From: Gemmatimonadota bacterium
GTDB lineage: Bacteria; Gemmatimonadota; Gemmatimonadetes; Longimicrobiales; Gaopeijiaceae
Assembly: GCA_003248075.1 (NCBI GenBank)
Contig: QJYK01000224.1
Span: 1 to 51,578 of the forward strand
Direction of reading: 5' to 3'
Length of the DNA: 51,578 nucleotides
Part shown: positions 1 to 8,920 of the stretch, piece by piece
Layout: each line of letters starts with the position of its first letter
Position numbering within the stretch: the stretch's first letter is position 1
Made by a program: the position numbers and the translations under genes
The notes under the pieces: model-generated
Database searches by the model: none
What the model saw: the letters and a program-made list of their open reading frames with translations, nothing else
What the model was told of the DNA's origin: nothing

Positions 1-697
1 TGCTCGGCCGCACCATCCCCCAGCTCATGGGCATCGTGTCCGGGTCCCCCTCCAGCAGGCGCACGGGCCGGCGAAGCCTCATGCGTGCCGCGAGTCGGGC
101 GGCCGTCGCGCGGACCCTCTCCGAGGTCATGGTGTGCGCGCGCCTCTCAAGGCGTCCGAGGGCCACCTGGCTCATCGCGAGCCGGGTGAGTAGCGCGATC
201 AGGCCCCCGGCCCAGACGATGAGGAGGGTGCCGGAAGTCGGTAGGGTGATCCTCAGGCCACCCGAGGGAACGGCGCTCTCCCGACTGGAAGCGGGTCCGG
301 ACGCGGCCGCGAGGGCCTGCGGCCGAGGGCGCACCGGAAGAGCCGGACCGCCAATCGCCGCGTCCGTCTTCGCGGCCATCCACGTCGACGGAACGCGCTC
401 CGCGTCACGAGGCGTGGGTGCGGTCGCATCCCCACCCGTGACCACCGCCTCCTGCGCCGGAGCCGGCACGACGCGTACGGGGAGATCGAAGGACCAGCCC
501 GGCAGGGCTAGCTCGGCCGCGGGCAACGCCATCAGCCCGCCGAGCGCGAGCAGCCAGATCCAGTGACGCGCCGCGGCGGACCCCCGCCGGAGCGCCAGCG
601 TCGCAGCGACAGCCATAGTCAGGATGAGGACGCCCTTGAGCGCCGTTCCCGCCGCGAAGGCACCCCATCCCTCCCCCGTGATCGACTCGATCGTCAT
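1..697 (-). CDS. BlaR1-like M56 family membrane metallopeptidase / sensor, N-terminal part (runs off left edge)
   Basis: Partial gene; 232 codons are visible and no stop occurs before the window edge. M56 proteins sense cell-wall stress or beta-lactams and cleave, or trigger loss of, the partner BlaI repressor. The ATG at 697 overlaps the BlaI stop as ATGA, so the two are translationally coupled. The visible part has two hydrophobic segments near the N-terminus (about residues 15-35 and 43-55), a Pro/Ala-rich stretch, another transmembrane segment near residue 150 (LLIVWAGGLIALL), then the cytoplasmic start of the M56 domain, ending in the family-typical RPVRLLEGDPDTMPMSWG region. The HEXXH site would lie outside the window. 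Family assignment rests on this region and on the BlaI neighbour. Confidence 0.82.
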   Translation of the reverse strand, partial: MTIESITGEGWGAFAAGTALKGVLILTMAVAATLALRRGSAAARHWIWLLALGGLMALPAAELALPGWSFDLPVRVVPAPAQEAVVTGGDATAPTPRDAERVPSTWMAAKTDAAIGGPALPVRPRPQALAAASGPASSRESAVPSGGLRITLPTSGTLLIVWAGGLIALLTRLAMSQVALGRLERRAHTMTSERVRATAARLAARMRLRRPVRLLEGDPDTMPMSWGMVRPS

Positions 698-1083
698 CGT
701 CCCCTCCGCCTCGCTTCGTCGATGAGCTCGGCCAGCTCGTCCAGCTCGGCCTCCGTCAGCTCCCCGTCCGTCAGGTCCAGGACCGCGGCCACTGCCTTCG
801 TCGGCGACCCGTCGAAGAAGGTGCGCACGAGCCGCCTCAGCGCGGTCTGGCGGGCCTCCCCCGGGGGCTGCGTGGCCAGATACACGTACCGGGCGCCGTC
901 CTGCACGTGACGGAGGTGCCCCTTGTCCTCCAGCTTTCCCATCATCGCACGGACCGCCGAATAGCCGGGCGGGTCGGGGATCTCCGCGCGAACCTCGGAG
1001 ACTCCCGCCCGCCCGAGCCGGTACACGGCGTCCATGATCTGCCGCTCGCGGCGGCTCAGATCGAGATAGGGACTCCGTCCCAT
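694..1083 (-). CDS. BlaI/MecI/CopY family transcriptional repressor
   Basis: 129-residue winged-helix repressor of the penicillinase-repressor family, normally a dimer that leaves DNA when cleaved after signalling by its M56 partner. The N-terminal LSRRERQIMDAVYRLG and the following recognition region (GYSAVRAMMGKLEDKGHL) match the family winged helix. The acidic C-terminal helix (LTEAELDELAELIDEARR) matches the dimerisation part. Length is normal for the family (about 120-130). A GGGAGGGG ribosome site precedes the ATG at 1083. The gene overlaps the downstream M56 gene by 4 bp (ATGA). Two dyads upstream overlap its promoter, pointing to autoregulation. Confidence 0.93.
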   Translation of the reverse strand: MGRSPYLDLSRRERQIMDAVYRLGRAGVSEVRAEIPDPPGYSAVRAMMGKLEDKGHLRHVQDGARYVYLATQPPGEARQTALRRLVRTFFDGSPTKAVAAVLDLTDGELTEAELDELAELIDEARRRGR

Positions 1084-1099
1084 CCACCCCTCCCGTCAG

Positions 1100-1155
1100 T
1101 GCTACTGGAGTAGCAGTGTGCTATTTTCTTAGCACCGCCCCCCCGTCCCTGTCAA
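1100..1155 (-). promoter_or_regulatory. blaI promoter with two BlaI-type operator dyads
   Basis: On the minus strand a TTGACA -35 (1155-1150) is followed after 18 nt by a TAAGAA -10 (1131-1126). The -10 lies inside the perfect dyad GTGCTA-N6-TAGCAC (1118-1135). A second perfect dyad, TGCTACT-GG-AGTAGCA (1100-1115), lies just downstream of the predicted start site. Centres are 19 bp apart. The half-site resembles known BlaI sites containing a CTAC/GTAG core. Binding by this BlaI is inferred from position and symmetry. Confidence 0.75.
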
Positions 1156-1158
1156 GCA

Positions 1159-1722
1159 TCATGATGGCCAGAGCCATCCGAAGGTGCCCGCGGTGAGCAG
1201 ACCGTAGATGAGACCGTCGAGCGTGTTTCGGGCGGTCGTGCTCCAGCTCTGCGCGTACCAGATCGAGCGCTGCCACCCACCTACCGCGTAGCAGACGAAC
1301 GCGGTGAAGCCCGCGAAGCGGAACACCTCGAGGTAGTCGGTCCCGGGGCCCACGGCGCGACCCGTCAGGTAGGCGCAGAAGACGCTCACCACCAGGCAGT
1401 ACGCGAACCACTGCCCGAGCTGCTTGCCCATCCCGAACGGCACCCCGGAGGGCATGATCGTCATCATGCCGACGGGGCCTTTGCGCCACTTCTCCTTGAA
1501 GGCATCGCTCCTCATCACCTCCGGACTCCCGGCATGGGGCATCATGAAGTCCCCAGCGGGCACGCCGGCCTCCCGAAGCGCGTCCATCACCCTGTCTTCG
1601 TTCGGGAGTGGCTTCCAGTCGGCGCGGTGGTAGGTGAAGACCATGTGGATGACCGAGCTCGCGACGAAGGCGAAGACCGAGGCGAGCAGGATCGGCAGCC
1701 AGAGCTGTGGGATCGGGACCAT
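1159..1722 (-). CDS. conserved hypothetical membrane protein, about four transmembrane segments
   Basis: 187 residues, function unknown. A GGAGG site 6 nt before the ATG supports the start. The N-terminus (PQLWLPILLASVFAFVASS) is a membrane helix followed by IHMVFTYHRADW. A soluble stretch of about 60 residues contains the acidic ALREAGVPAGDFMMPHAGSP region. Three more hydrophobic segments follow, near residues 105-120, 135-150 and 170-185. It lies downstream of the propeller and peptidase genes on the same strand, with an 87-bp gap, so it may be co-transcribed or have its own promoter. I do not recognise a named family. Confidence 0.8.
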   Translation of the reverse strand: MVPIPQLWLPILLASVFAFVASSVIHMVFTYHRADWKPLPNEDRVMDALREAGVPAGDFMMPHAGSPEVMRSDAFKEKWRKGPVGMMTIMPSGVPFGMGKQLGQWFAYCLVVSVFCAYLTGRAVGPGTDYLEVFRFAGFTAFVCYAVGGWQRSIWYAQSWSTTARNTLDGLIYGLLTAGTFGWLWPS

Positions 1723-1809
1723 GAATGCCTCCGTTGAACGGGGACGGCCGGCCGCGGGGGAGTATGCGCCCCGACCTGTCCGAGCGCGAGGGCGGGGGCC
1801 GGTGTCGGC

Positions 1810-2838
1810 TCAGCGCGTCACAGGGCTGTGCGCGATGCCGTCGGGGCCGGCCCCTGCCTGGAGGAAGCCGACCACCCTACGGCTCCGCAGATCGACCACT
1901 GCGACGCGGTCGATCCCCTTGGTGGAGAGGAACGCCCAGCGACCGTCGGCGGACACCGCGAAGCCCTGCGGCGACGACTCCCCGGCGAGCCCGATCTCCC
2001 GCGCCGCGAGGCCCACGTCGATCCTCGCGGAGACGCTGCGCGAGCGGCGGTCGATCAACACCAGCTCGTTCGCCGAGGGGTCGCTCACCACGACGGTCGC
2101 GCCGTCCGGGGTGACCGCGAGTCGGTAAGGCACCTGCAGACCCTCGACCCGGGCGATCTCGTCGCCGTCGGCGTCCACCCCCACCACAACCCCCGACTCC
2201 ATGCTCCCGGTCCAGCCCTCGGAACCGTCGGGGGCCGCGGCGACGCCCTCCGTCCGCGCGGCACCGACGGGCCACACGCGGGTCTCCTCGCGGCCGGCGG
2301 GATCCACGCGCGCGATCGACCCGTCCGCGATGTGCGCGACCCAGAGCCAGGGTCCGCCGGGCGACAGCATGTGGGACACACGGCCCGCCGTCGGCACCTT
2401 GCGCACGAGGCGCCCGTCGGCGGCCGACACGACCAGGATCTCGCCCGTCCGCTCCGAGGTCAGCGCCAGGAGCGAGTCGCCCGCGAGGAAGGCGGCGCCG
2501 TGGAGTCGGGTGAACCCCTCGATCGTCAGCACCCGCAGGACCCGGGCGGCGGCCACGTCCGCGATCTGGACGATGTTCCCGTCGCCCTCCGGTCCTCCGT
2601 AGTTCGTGATCGCGGCCAGGCTCCCGTCGTGTGATACCGCGACCTCGTGCGGCGCGGCCAGGGTCTCGACGACCCCGCGGCGGGCCCCGGTCGCGGCGTC
2701 GACGAACCACACCGTGCTCGCGTCCATGTTTGCGACGATCACGGTTCCGGTCGGTGCTTCCTGAGCAGGGGCGGCCGAGGGAGCGCCCAGCGCGAGCACG
2801 ACCAGGGCCATCGAGGCTGGGCAGGCGGCACGCGTCAT
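1810..2838 (-). CDS. secreted YVTN-family beta-propeller protein
   Basis: 342 residues with a signal peptide ending near SAAPAQ, so exported. Repeated blades of the form 'V.VVD..S......I.VG..P.GIA.SPDG' are visible: APHEVAVSHDGSLAAITNYG, VPYRLAVTPDGATVVVSDPS, SPQGFAVSADGRWAFLSTKG and the closing GAGPDGIAHSP. This is the 40-residue YVTN/lactonase-like blade pattern, about seven blades. No catalytic residues can be assigned. Its ATG overlaps the stop of the upstream M42 peptidase gene as ATGA, so the two are translated together and probably act together in the periplasm or outside. The ligand is unknown. Confidence 0.85.
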   Translation of the reverse strand: MTRAACPASMALVVLALGAPSAAPAQEAPTGTVIVANMDASTVWFVDAATGARRGVVETLAAPHEVAVSHDGSLAAITNYGGPEGDGNIVQIADVAAARVLRVLTIEGFTRLHGAAFLAGDSLLALTSERTGEILVVSAADGRLVRKVPTAGRVSHMLSPGGPWLWVAHIADGSIARVDPAGREETRVWPVGAARTEGVAAAPDGSEGWTGSMESGVVVGVDADGDEIARVEGLQVPYRLAVTPDGATVVVSDPSANELVLIDRRSRSVSARIDVGLAAREIGLAGESSPQGFAVSADGRWAFLSTKGIDRVAVVDLRSRRVVGFLQAGAGPDGIAHSPVTR

Positions 2839-5006
2839 GGCTCGCGCCCCCCGTCCTCCACCGACAGGGCCACGATCAGGTCCCGGAGTCCCTCCAGGTC
2901 TCGTAGGTCGAGCACCTCCCCGGGCGAGTGGCTGTACCGCCCGGGCCAGGACAACCCCTGATTCGGGGCGCCGAGGAACGTGAAGCGCGTCCCGTCCGTG
3001 CCGCCCTGCGTCAGCCCGAGCTGAATGGCGATGCCGGCTTCGCGGGCGGTGCGCAGCACGCGGCCCCGCTCGGCCGGCGGTGAGACGCTCGCGTTCTCGA
3101 TCGCCCGTAAGACGGGGCCAGCGCCCAGGGGCGCGTACGCGAAGTGGTCGGACTCGAGGGGAGTGTCCGAGGACACGAAGGTGTCCACGCTGTAGATGCG
3201 CCGCGTGCTCCGGCCGAGGCGTCGGGCCATCGCGGCGGCGCCGCGCAGACCGCCCTCCTCGTGGACCGACCAGGCGAAGACGACCTTCGAGCGGAGCCGG
3301 GCCGGGTCGATCGCCCTGACGGCTTCGAGCAGGGCGGTGCTTCCGGCGCGATCGTCGAGCGCCCGCGCCGTGAAGCGCGTCGCGCCGAGGCGCAGCCCTT
3401 CCTTGTGGCTGGTCACGCCGGCACCGACCGTCACGCCCCGGGCCACGAGCGCCGCGGAGTCGAGACCGAACCAGGCGCGTAGCTCCCGCGGGTTCTTCTC
3501 TTCCGGGCGCTCCCGCGTCAGGAAGACACCGCGCAGAGGCGCGGGCGCCTGGGCCTCGAGGGACAGGCGCTTCCAGCGGGGCGACACGTCGCTCCCGTCC
3601 GCCCGCGTCGTGGAGGGTGCGTCCGGCGGATCGAAGTGGAGCAGCGCGGTCTGGCCCTCCCAGGCCGACGAGACCGCGCCCCCTTGCGTCCCCATCGTGA
3701 CCGTGCCGTCGCGCGCGATCGACGCCACCTGGTACCCCACCTCGTCCATGTGGGCCATGAAGACCGTGGTGTCCCGCTCGGGGCCGACAGCGACCATGAT
3801 GTTCCCGATGTCGTCGACCATGGCGGCCTCACGTGCCCAGGCGGGCAGGTGCTCCAGGATGTAGCGTCGGACGGGCCATTCGTGTCCGGACACCGCGTGG
3901 AGCTCCACGAGATCGGTGAGCGTCGCCGCGATCGTCTCCGGTCCCGGTGCGTGTCCGCGGGTCGTCAGCGCGCGACGCTCCGGAGCGGGGCTCCACGGGG
4001 CACCCGCTGGAAGCGTCACGCCCGCGGCAGATGCGAGCGCCGTGCGCAGCTTGGACGCCTCGACCCCCGTGATCACCTCGATCATGGCACCCGGATCGCG
4101 CACCGCGGGTGCCACGTGCCTGAGGATCGTGACACCTGCGTCGTCGAGGACCTCGGTGAGCCCGCCCAACGACTCCCGCCGCGCCGGTCCGTCGACGGAG
4201 GTCGACTCACCGGCGCCGACCATGATGACCTCGTCCACGTGCCCTGCCCTGGCCACCAGCGAGGACAGGCCGACCCAACCGAGCTCGGCCTGGGCGCTGA
4301 GCACCCAACGGGTGCGACCGCGCGGGGCGGCCCCGCCTCGCGCGGCCTCGGCGACCGAGACGAGCGCGGCGCACCCGGCTCGCCGTCCGGCGTCGGGGCC
4401 GGCGACCGCGCCCTCCAGGGTCCAGGGTGGGAGGTGGCGGGCAATTGGGTCCAACAGACCGATCCCGAGGGCCTCCACATCCGCGACCGTCTCAGCACCC
4501 ACGTCGATCCAGAGGTCGTCCGCCGTGACGATGTCCGTCTCGTCGCGATGCTGCTGAGCGAAATGACCATTGCTGCGGGCGACCACACCCGCGACCGGCC
4601 CCGTCGCCGTGAGCACACGAACCTGCTGTGCTTCGAACGCCTGATCCCACAGCGGGTGGCGGGACCCGCGTCCCACCCGGTGGACCCTCAGGTATCCGTC
4701 GGGCGTGATCCGGCTCACCGCGTAGACCGGCCGGTCGAGCTGACACGCCACCACCCGCTCGGGAGAGCCCGTCCCGACGCTCAGGACCACATTGCCCCAG
4801 CGATCGGCCTCCCATCCGGGCATCGCCCCCGCGAGGGCCGGGGAGGTCCGGGTCTCGTACCCGGTGGCGGCATCGAGAGCCACCCACGAGGCGATGGCAA
4901 CCAGGTCCTGCTGTGCCCGCAGCCCAGGCGCCATGACGCCCCAGAGCAGGACAGCGAGCAGGGCGAGGGGACCTGGATTCGACGGAATCGGCTTCATGGG
5001 CTTCAT
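2835..5006 (-). CDS. secreted tandem M42-type aminopeptidase: inactive-looking N-half plus active C-half
   Basis: 723 residues from the ATG at 5006, chosen because the signal peptide (PGPLALLAVLLWGVMAPGLRAQ) starts there; an in-frame ATG at 5105 would add 33 unlikely residues. The C-terminal half (about 370-723) has the dinuclear-metal ligands of M42 glutamyl/tetrahedral aminopeptidases: H419 in HMDEVG, DD551-552 in ALDDRAG, catalytic E583-E584 in HEEGG, and H693 in SHSPGE. The N-terminal half (about 30-330) follows the same order of motifs in degraded form: GNVVLSVG, then ACQLD where HMD should be (Q89), WIDVGAE, GPDAGRRAG, and QAELG where the catalytic EE should be. The M42 family is usually about 350 residues, so this is a duplicated-domain protein. 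It is coupled to the downstream propeller gene. Confidence 0.85.
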   Translation of the reverse strand: MKPMKPIPSNPGPLALLAVLLWGVMAPGLRAQQDLVAIASWVALDAATGYETRTSPALAGAMPGWEADRWGNVVLSVGTGSPERVVACQLDRPVYAVSRITPDGYLRVHRVGRGSRHPLWDQAFEAQQVRVLTATGPVAGVVARSNGHFAQQHRDETDIVTADDLWIDVGAETVADVEALGIGLLDPIARHLPPWTLEGAVAGPDAGRRAGCAALVSVAEAARGGAAPRGRTRWVLSAQAELGWVGLSSLVARAGHVDEVIMVGAGESTSVDGPARRESLGGLTEVLDDAGVTILRHVAPAVRDPGAMIEVITGVEASKLRTALASAAGVTLPAGAPWSPAPERRALTTRGHAPGPETIAATLTDLVELHAVSGHEWPVRRYILEHLPAWAREAAMVDDIGNIMVAVGPERDTTVFMAHMDEVGYQVASIARDGTVTMGTQGGAVSSAWEGQTALLHFDPPDAPSTTRADGSDVSPRWKRLSLEAQAPAPLRGVFLTRERPEEKNPRELRAWFGLDSAALVARGVTVGAGVTSHKEGLRLGATRFTARALDDRAGSTALLEAVRAIDPARLRSKVVFAWSVHEEGGLRGAAAMARRLGRSTRRIYSVDTFVSSDTPLESDHFAYAPLGAGPVLRAIENASVSPPAERGRVLRTAREAGIAIQLGLTQGGTDGTRFTFLGAPNQGLSWPGRYSHSPGEVLDLRDLEGLRDLIVALSVEDGGREP

Positions 5007-5122
5007 GGGTTGGAGTTGCTCGGGCGGGACATCATGGAAGCTTCGGCCTCGCGACGCCACGCTCCGTACGCTACCCTGCGCGCTCGGCCCACCGTCCACG
5101 ACCATCCCGCGAGGTGACGCCC

Positions 5123-8100
5123 ATGCGAGCTCGACGATCCCTGGTCCCGATCGCCCTCCTTCTCGGCGCTCTCGGCACGCCGCCCGCGCACGCGCAGTCT
5201 ACCGCGGACCGCATCCGATCCGCCACGAGGGCTCTCGAGTTCCGCAACATCGGGCCGACCATCATGGGTGGACGGATCTCCGACATCGCGCCCGTCGATT
5301 CGGACCCACGCATCTTCTACGTGGGGACGGCAACCGGCGGCGTGTGGAAGACCGAGAACGCCGGAATCACGTTCAGCCCCGTGTTCGACGGGGAGGAGAC
5401 CTCCTCGATCGGAGACGTCACGGTGTCCCCGTCGAATCCCAACGTGGTCTGGGTGGGGACCGGTGAGCCGCAAAACCGGCAGAGCTCGCCCTGGGGGAAC
5501 GGCGTGTACCGCTCCGTCGATGGGGGCAGGACCTGGGCGCACCTGGGCCTCGAGGAGACCCACCACATCGCGCGCATCCAGGTCCACCCCCGCGACCCCG
5601 ACGTCGCCTACGTCGCAGCGGTCGGACATCTGTGGGGACCGAACCAGGACCGTGGCGTCTTCCGCACCACCGATGGCGGCCGCACCTGGGAGAAGGTCCT
5701 CTACGTCGACGAGAACACCGGCGTGATCGACCTCGCGATGGACCCGGGCGACCCGCGCACGCTGTTCGCCGCCACCTACCAGCGCCGTCGACGCGCGTGG
5801 GGATTCAACGGCGGCGGCCCGGGTAGCGGCATCTGGCGCACGTTCGACGGTGGTGACAGCTGGTCCGAGCTGACCGAAGGACTCCCCGAGGGGGACAAGG
5901 GGCGCATCGGGCTGGACGTGTTTCGACGGGACGGGAGCCTGGTATGCGCCGTCGTCGAGGCGGACGCCCAGGTACCAGGTCAGGGCTTCGGGGGCGGCGG
6001 GGGGGGTGGTGCGCGCAAGAACGGGGTCTACTGCTCCACCGACCGCGGCGAGACGTGGCTGCAGCGCAGCACAACGAACAACCGGCCCATGTACTACAGC
6101 CAGATCCGCATCGACCCGAACGACCCGGAGCGCATCTACCTGGGTGGATCGGATCTCTTCCGCTCGTCGGACGGTGGGCGGAGCTTCACGAACGACGCAG
6201 CCGAGGGCGTCCACCTCGATCACCACGCCCTGTGGATCGACCCGAACGACTCCGACCACCTGCTGCTGGGGAGCGACGGCGGGCTGTCCGTGAGCTGGGA
6301 CCGCTCGGACCACTGGTTCCAGTACCGCAATCTGCCCGTGGGCCAGTTCTACGAGATCGGCGTCGACATGCGCGAGCCGTACCACGTGTGCGGCGGCCTC
6401 CAGGACAACGGTTCCTGGTGCGCCCCGTCGGACACCTGGTCGAATCAGGGGATCCGCACCCGCGACTGGTACAACGTCGGGTCCGGCGACGGCTTCTTCG
6501 CGGTCATGCACCCGAACGACGAGACCGTGATGTTAGCCGAGTCCCAGGGCGGCAACGTCACGCGCGTGAACCTGGTGACCAACGAGCGCGCTCGGATCCG
6601 ACCGGAGGCCCGGCCGGGCGCGGACGGCGCGACGGCGGACCTCAGGTGGAATTGGGACACGCCCGTGCTCCTCTCGCGCCACGACGAGCGAACCGTGTAC
6701 ATCGGCTCGAACGTCCTCTTCCGGTCACGCGATATGGGACAGAGCTGGGAGACGATCAGCCCCGACCTCACCTGGGCGATCGACCGGGACACGCTCCGAC
6801 TCATGGGCGTCCCGGGCGGCCAGCCGCAGATGTCACGAAACGACGGACAGTCCTCGTACGGGAACCTCACCGCGATCGCCGAGTCCCCCGTGGAAGCGAG
6901 CCTGCTGTACACGGGCGCGGACGACGGGCGCCTCCAGGTGACGCGGGACGCCGGCCAAACGTGGACGGACATCACCGCGAACGTCCGCGGGCTCCCCGCG
7001 CACACCTACGTGACACGCATCGTGGCCTCGCACGGAGCCGCCGGAACCGTCTTCGCGGCCTTCGACGGACACCGCAGCGACGACTTCGCCCCTTATGTCT
7101 TCCGGAGTGACGACTTCGGTCGCACCTGGCGCGCGATCGTGAGCGGTCTGCCCGCCACCTCGGTGAATGCCCTGGCCCAGCACCCGGATCGCCCCGACCT
7201 CCTCTTCCTTGGCAACGAGGTCGGCGTGTACGTGAGCATCGACGGCGGAGGCGCCTGGGTCCGACTCCACAACGGGCTGCCCACCGTGCCCGTGGACGAC
7301 ATCGTGATCCACCCGCGCGACAACGACCTCGTTCTCGGAACCCACGGGCGGGGCATCTGGATCATGGACGACATCGGTCCCCTGGAGGAGCTCACGCCGG
7401 AGCTGCTCGCATCGGCCGCCCACCTTTTCCGGACCCGGCAGGCGGTCTCGTACAACGAGTACACCCCGCAGGGATGGACGCCCGGGATCTTTGCGGCGCC
7501 GAACCCGGAGGCGGGCGCCCGCGTCCGGTACTGGCTGCGCGCGAGCTCGGACTCCGTTGCGCTCACCCTGTCCGACGCGATGGGGAGCCCGGTGCGCGCG
7601 CTGAAAGGCCCGGGGGAAGCGGGTCTCAACGAGGTGATCTGGGACCTCCGGGTCGAGGAGTCGGATGCGTCCGGTGCGGCCATGGGCGCCGGGCCGCGGG
7701 TCCTGCCCGGCACCTATCTGGTTCGGATCGAGGCGGGCGTGCAGGTAATGGAGGGAGAAGTGACGGTCCGGTTGGACCCACGCGCCGTCGCGGACGACGT
7801 CATGCTCGCCGAGCGTCAACGGTCGATGCTGGCCTCCTATCGACTCTCCGGACCGGCGGACAAAGCCCAGGAGTCGCTCGATCGCGTGCGTGAGCAGCTC
7901 CGGCAGGTGCGCACGCTGCTCGGCGATCGTGAGGGCGCCGATGGGCTGAGGGCGGAGGTGGGCGCGATGCTGGCCCTGGCAGATTCCCTGGACGACGACC
8001 TGGGTGAGGCCGGCGCGGGCGCCCAGACCTGGCGGCGCATCGAGGGCGTGACCGGGCCCGCGACGTCCGATCAGGAGTGGCAGATCGAACGCTCGTGGGA

Positions 8101-8239
8101 GGAGCTGCCGCCCGTGATCGGGCGCATCAACACCCTCCTGACGGAGCGGATGCCCGCCTTGAACGCCCGGCTGAACGAGGCGGGAATCCGACCGGATCCG
8201 GGCCCGGTGGTGCCCTTGCCGCGTCGCTCGGGCGGATGA
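5123..8239 (+). CDS. secreted VPS10/sortilin-like BNR (Asp-box) propeller protein, paralogue 1
   Basis: 1038 residues. Start ATG 5123 has GAGGTGA 6 nt upstream and gives a clean signal peptide ending near PAHAQ; an in-frame GTG at 5114 is less likely. Many Asp-boxes (S/T-x-D-x-G-x-T/S-W/F) are visible: SVDGGRTW, TTDGGRTW, TFDGGDSW, STDRGETW, SSDGGRSF, SRDMGQSW, TRDAGQTW, SDDFGRTW. The conserved GTHGRGIWIMDDI closes the propeller. The last 300 residues carry a beta-sandwich-like segment and a helical tail. Proteins of this type are often labelled glycosyl hydrolase or sialidase, but no catalytic residues can be recognised. A Gly-rich loop (GFGGGGGGGA, about residue 290) interrupts one blade. 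Divergent from the M42 gene; two paralogues lie at 32304 and 39129. Confidence 0.88.
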   Translation: MRARRSLVPIALLLGALGTPPAHAQSTADRIRSATRALEFRNIGPTIMGGRISDIAPVDSDPRIFYVGTATGGVWKTENAGITFSPVFDGEETSSIGDVTVSPSNPNVVWVGTGEPQNRQSSPWGNGVYRSVDGGRTWAHLGLEETHHIARIQVHPRDPDVAYVAAVGHLWGPNQDRGVFRTTDGGRTWEKVLYVDENTGVIDLAMDPGDPRTLFAATYQRRRRAWGFNGGGPGSGIWRTFDGGDSWSELTEGLPEGDKGRIGLDVFRRDGSLVCAVVEADAQVPGQGFGGGGGGGARKNGVYCSTDRGETWLQRSTTNNRPMYYSQIRIDPNDPERIYLGGSDLFRSSDGGRSFTNDAAEGVHLDHHALWIDPNDSDHLLLGSDGGLSVSWDRSDHWFQYRNLPVGQFYEIGVDMREPYHVCGGLQDNGSWCAPSDTWSNQGIRTRDWYNVGSGDGFFAVMHPNDETVMLAESQGGNVTRVNLVTNERARIRPEARPGADGATADLRWNWDTPVLLSRHDERTVYIGSNVLFRSRDMGQSWETISPDLTWAIDRDTLRLMGVPGGQPQMSRNDGQSSYGNLTAIAESPVEASLLYTGADDGRLQVTRDAGQTWTDITANVRGLPAHTYVTRIVASHGAAGTVFAAFDGHRSDDFAPYVFRSDDFGRTWRAIVSGLPATSVNALAQHPDRPDLLFLGNEVGVYVSIDGGGAWVRLHNGLPTVPVDDIVIHPRDNDLVLGTHGRGIWIMDDIGPLEELTPELLASAAHLFRTRQAVSYNEYTPQGWTPGIFAAPNPEAGARVRYWLRASSDSVALTLSDAMGSPVRALKGPGEAGLNEVIWDLRVEESDASGAAMGAGPRVLPGTYLVRIEAGVQVMEGEVTVRLDPRAVADDVMLAERQRSMLASYRLSGPADKAQESLDRVREQLRQVRTLLGDREGADGLRAEVGAMLALADSLDDDLGEAGAGAQTWRRIEGVTGPATSDQEWQIERSWEELPPVIGRINTLLTERMPALNARLNEAGIRPDPGPVVPLPRRSGG

Positions 8240-8273
8240 GACGCCGCGGGCCGGAGTGCCCACGGGCACGCGC

Positions 8274-8906
8274 TCAAACGCGCGTCCACCACCTCGGCCC
8301 GCCCCCGCGCCCGCCACCCTCTGCGCGCTTGAACCCGAGCTCGCGCATCTCTCCGCGCAGCGCGGCGACGAGACGGTCGCCCTCCTCGCGGGCGAGGTCG
8401 CCGTGGAACTCCAGGACTCGGCCCCCATCCCCGCCGGCTTCCACCGTGAGCTCCCGCGGGCGGTCGCTGGCCTCCAGGATCTGACCGGCGAGCCGCTCCG
8501 CGAACGCGCGCCGGTCGTCCTTCGTGGCGGAGGCGATCCGGCGGTTGCGCTCCGCCACCTTCTCCGGCCGCTCCTCACTCCAAACCAGCAGGAGCCCCGG
8601 GAGCGCCAGGGGCAGGCCGAGGCCCGCGCCGAGCAGGAAGAGCTCCCAGGGCGAGGGAAGGGAGACGTCCGGTCCCCCGGCCTCCAACATCCGCCGCACC
8701 ATCCACATCAGAGCGGCGGCTCCGACGGCGATCGCGATGACGCCGATCAGAGCGATTCCCCACGTGCGGGTGCGGCGCAAACCGGCACGCCCCCGCGGAC
8801 GCCGCCCCAGCCAGGCCAGGCCCAGCGACGTGCCGAGCCCCCCCAGCAGCAGCATGACCATGTGCGGGACGTAGTCCCGGAGCCCGCTCTCCATCCACTC
8901 CTCCAT
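8274..8906 (-). CDS. hypothetical membrane protein with C-terminal cytoplasmic domain
   Basis: 210 residues, no recognised family. Three hydrophobic segments are seen near residues 14-33 (VPHMVMLLLGGLGTSLGLAW), 49-69 (WGIALIGVIAIAVGAAALMW) and 88-108 (LFLLGAGLGLPLALPGLLLV). A charged C-terminal domain of about 95 residues follows, containing a mostly helical stretch (DDRRAFAERLAGQILEASD). It ends in a Gly/Arg/Trp-rich tail (GGGRGGGPRWWTRV). A perfect 14-bp palindrome sits directly against the start codon. The gene is divergent from the protease gene and convergent with the BNR gene. Confidence 0.75.
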   Translation of the reverse strand: MEEWMESGLRDYVPHMVMLLLGGLGTSLGLAWLGRRPRGRAGLRRTRTWGIALIGVIAIAVGAAALMWMVRRMLEAGGPDVSLPSPWELFLLGAGLGLPLALPGLLLVWSEERPEKVAERNRRIASATKDDRRAFAERLAGQILEASDRPRELTVEAGGDGGRVLEFHGDLAREEGDRLVAALRGEMRELGFKRAEGGGRGGGPRWWTRV

Positions 8907-8920
8907 CTTCGCCGGCGAAG
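8907..8920. promoter_or_regulatory. perfect 14-bp palindrome adjoining the start codon of the 8274-8906 gene
   Basis: CTTCGCCGGCGAAG, self-complementary over 14 bp, ends one base from the minus-strand ATG and so covers the place of the ribosome site. It could be an operator or a short hairpin that hides the site; chance is also possible at this GC content. The rest of the 151-bp divergent gap holds a possible plus-strand promoter, TTGCCG (about 8957) and AACTAT, at about 18 nt spacing, for the protease gene. Confidence 0.35.

Noticed and set aside
3636-5117. Long plus-strand open frame opposite the M42 gene
   Set aside because: Arg/His/Pro-rich translation without domains; the opposite strand has clear peptidase motifs and a signal peptide. 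It is a by-product of high GC.
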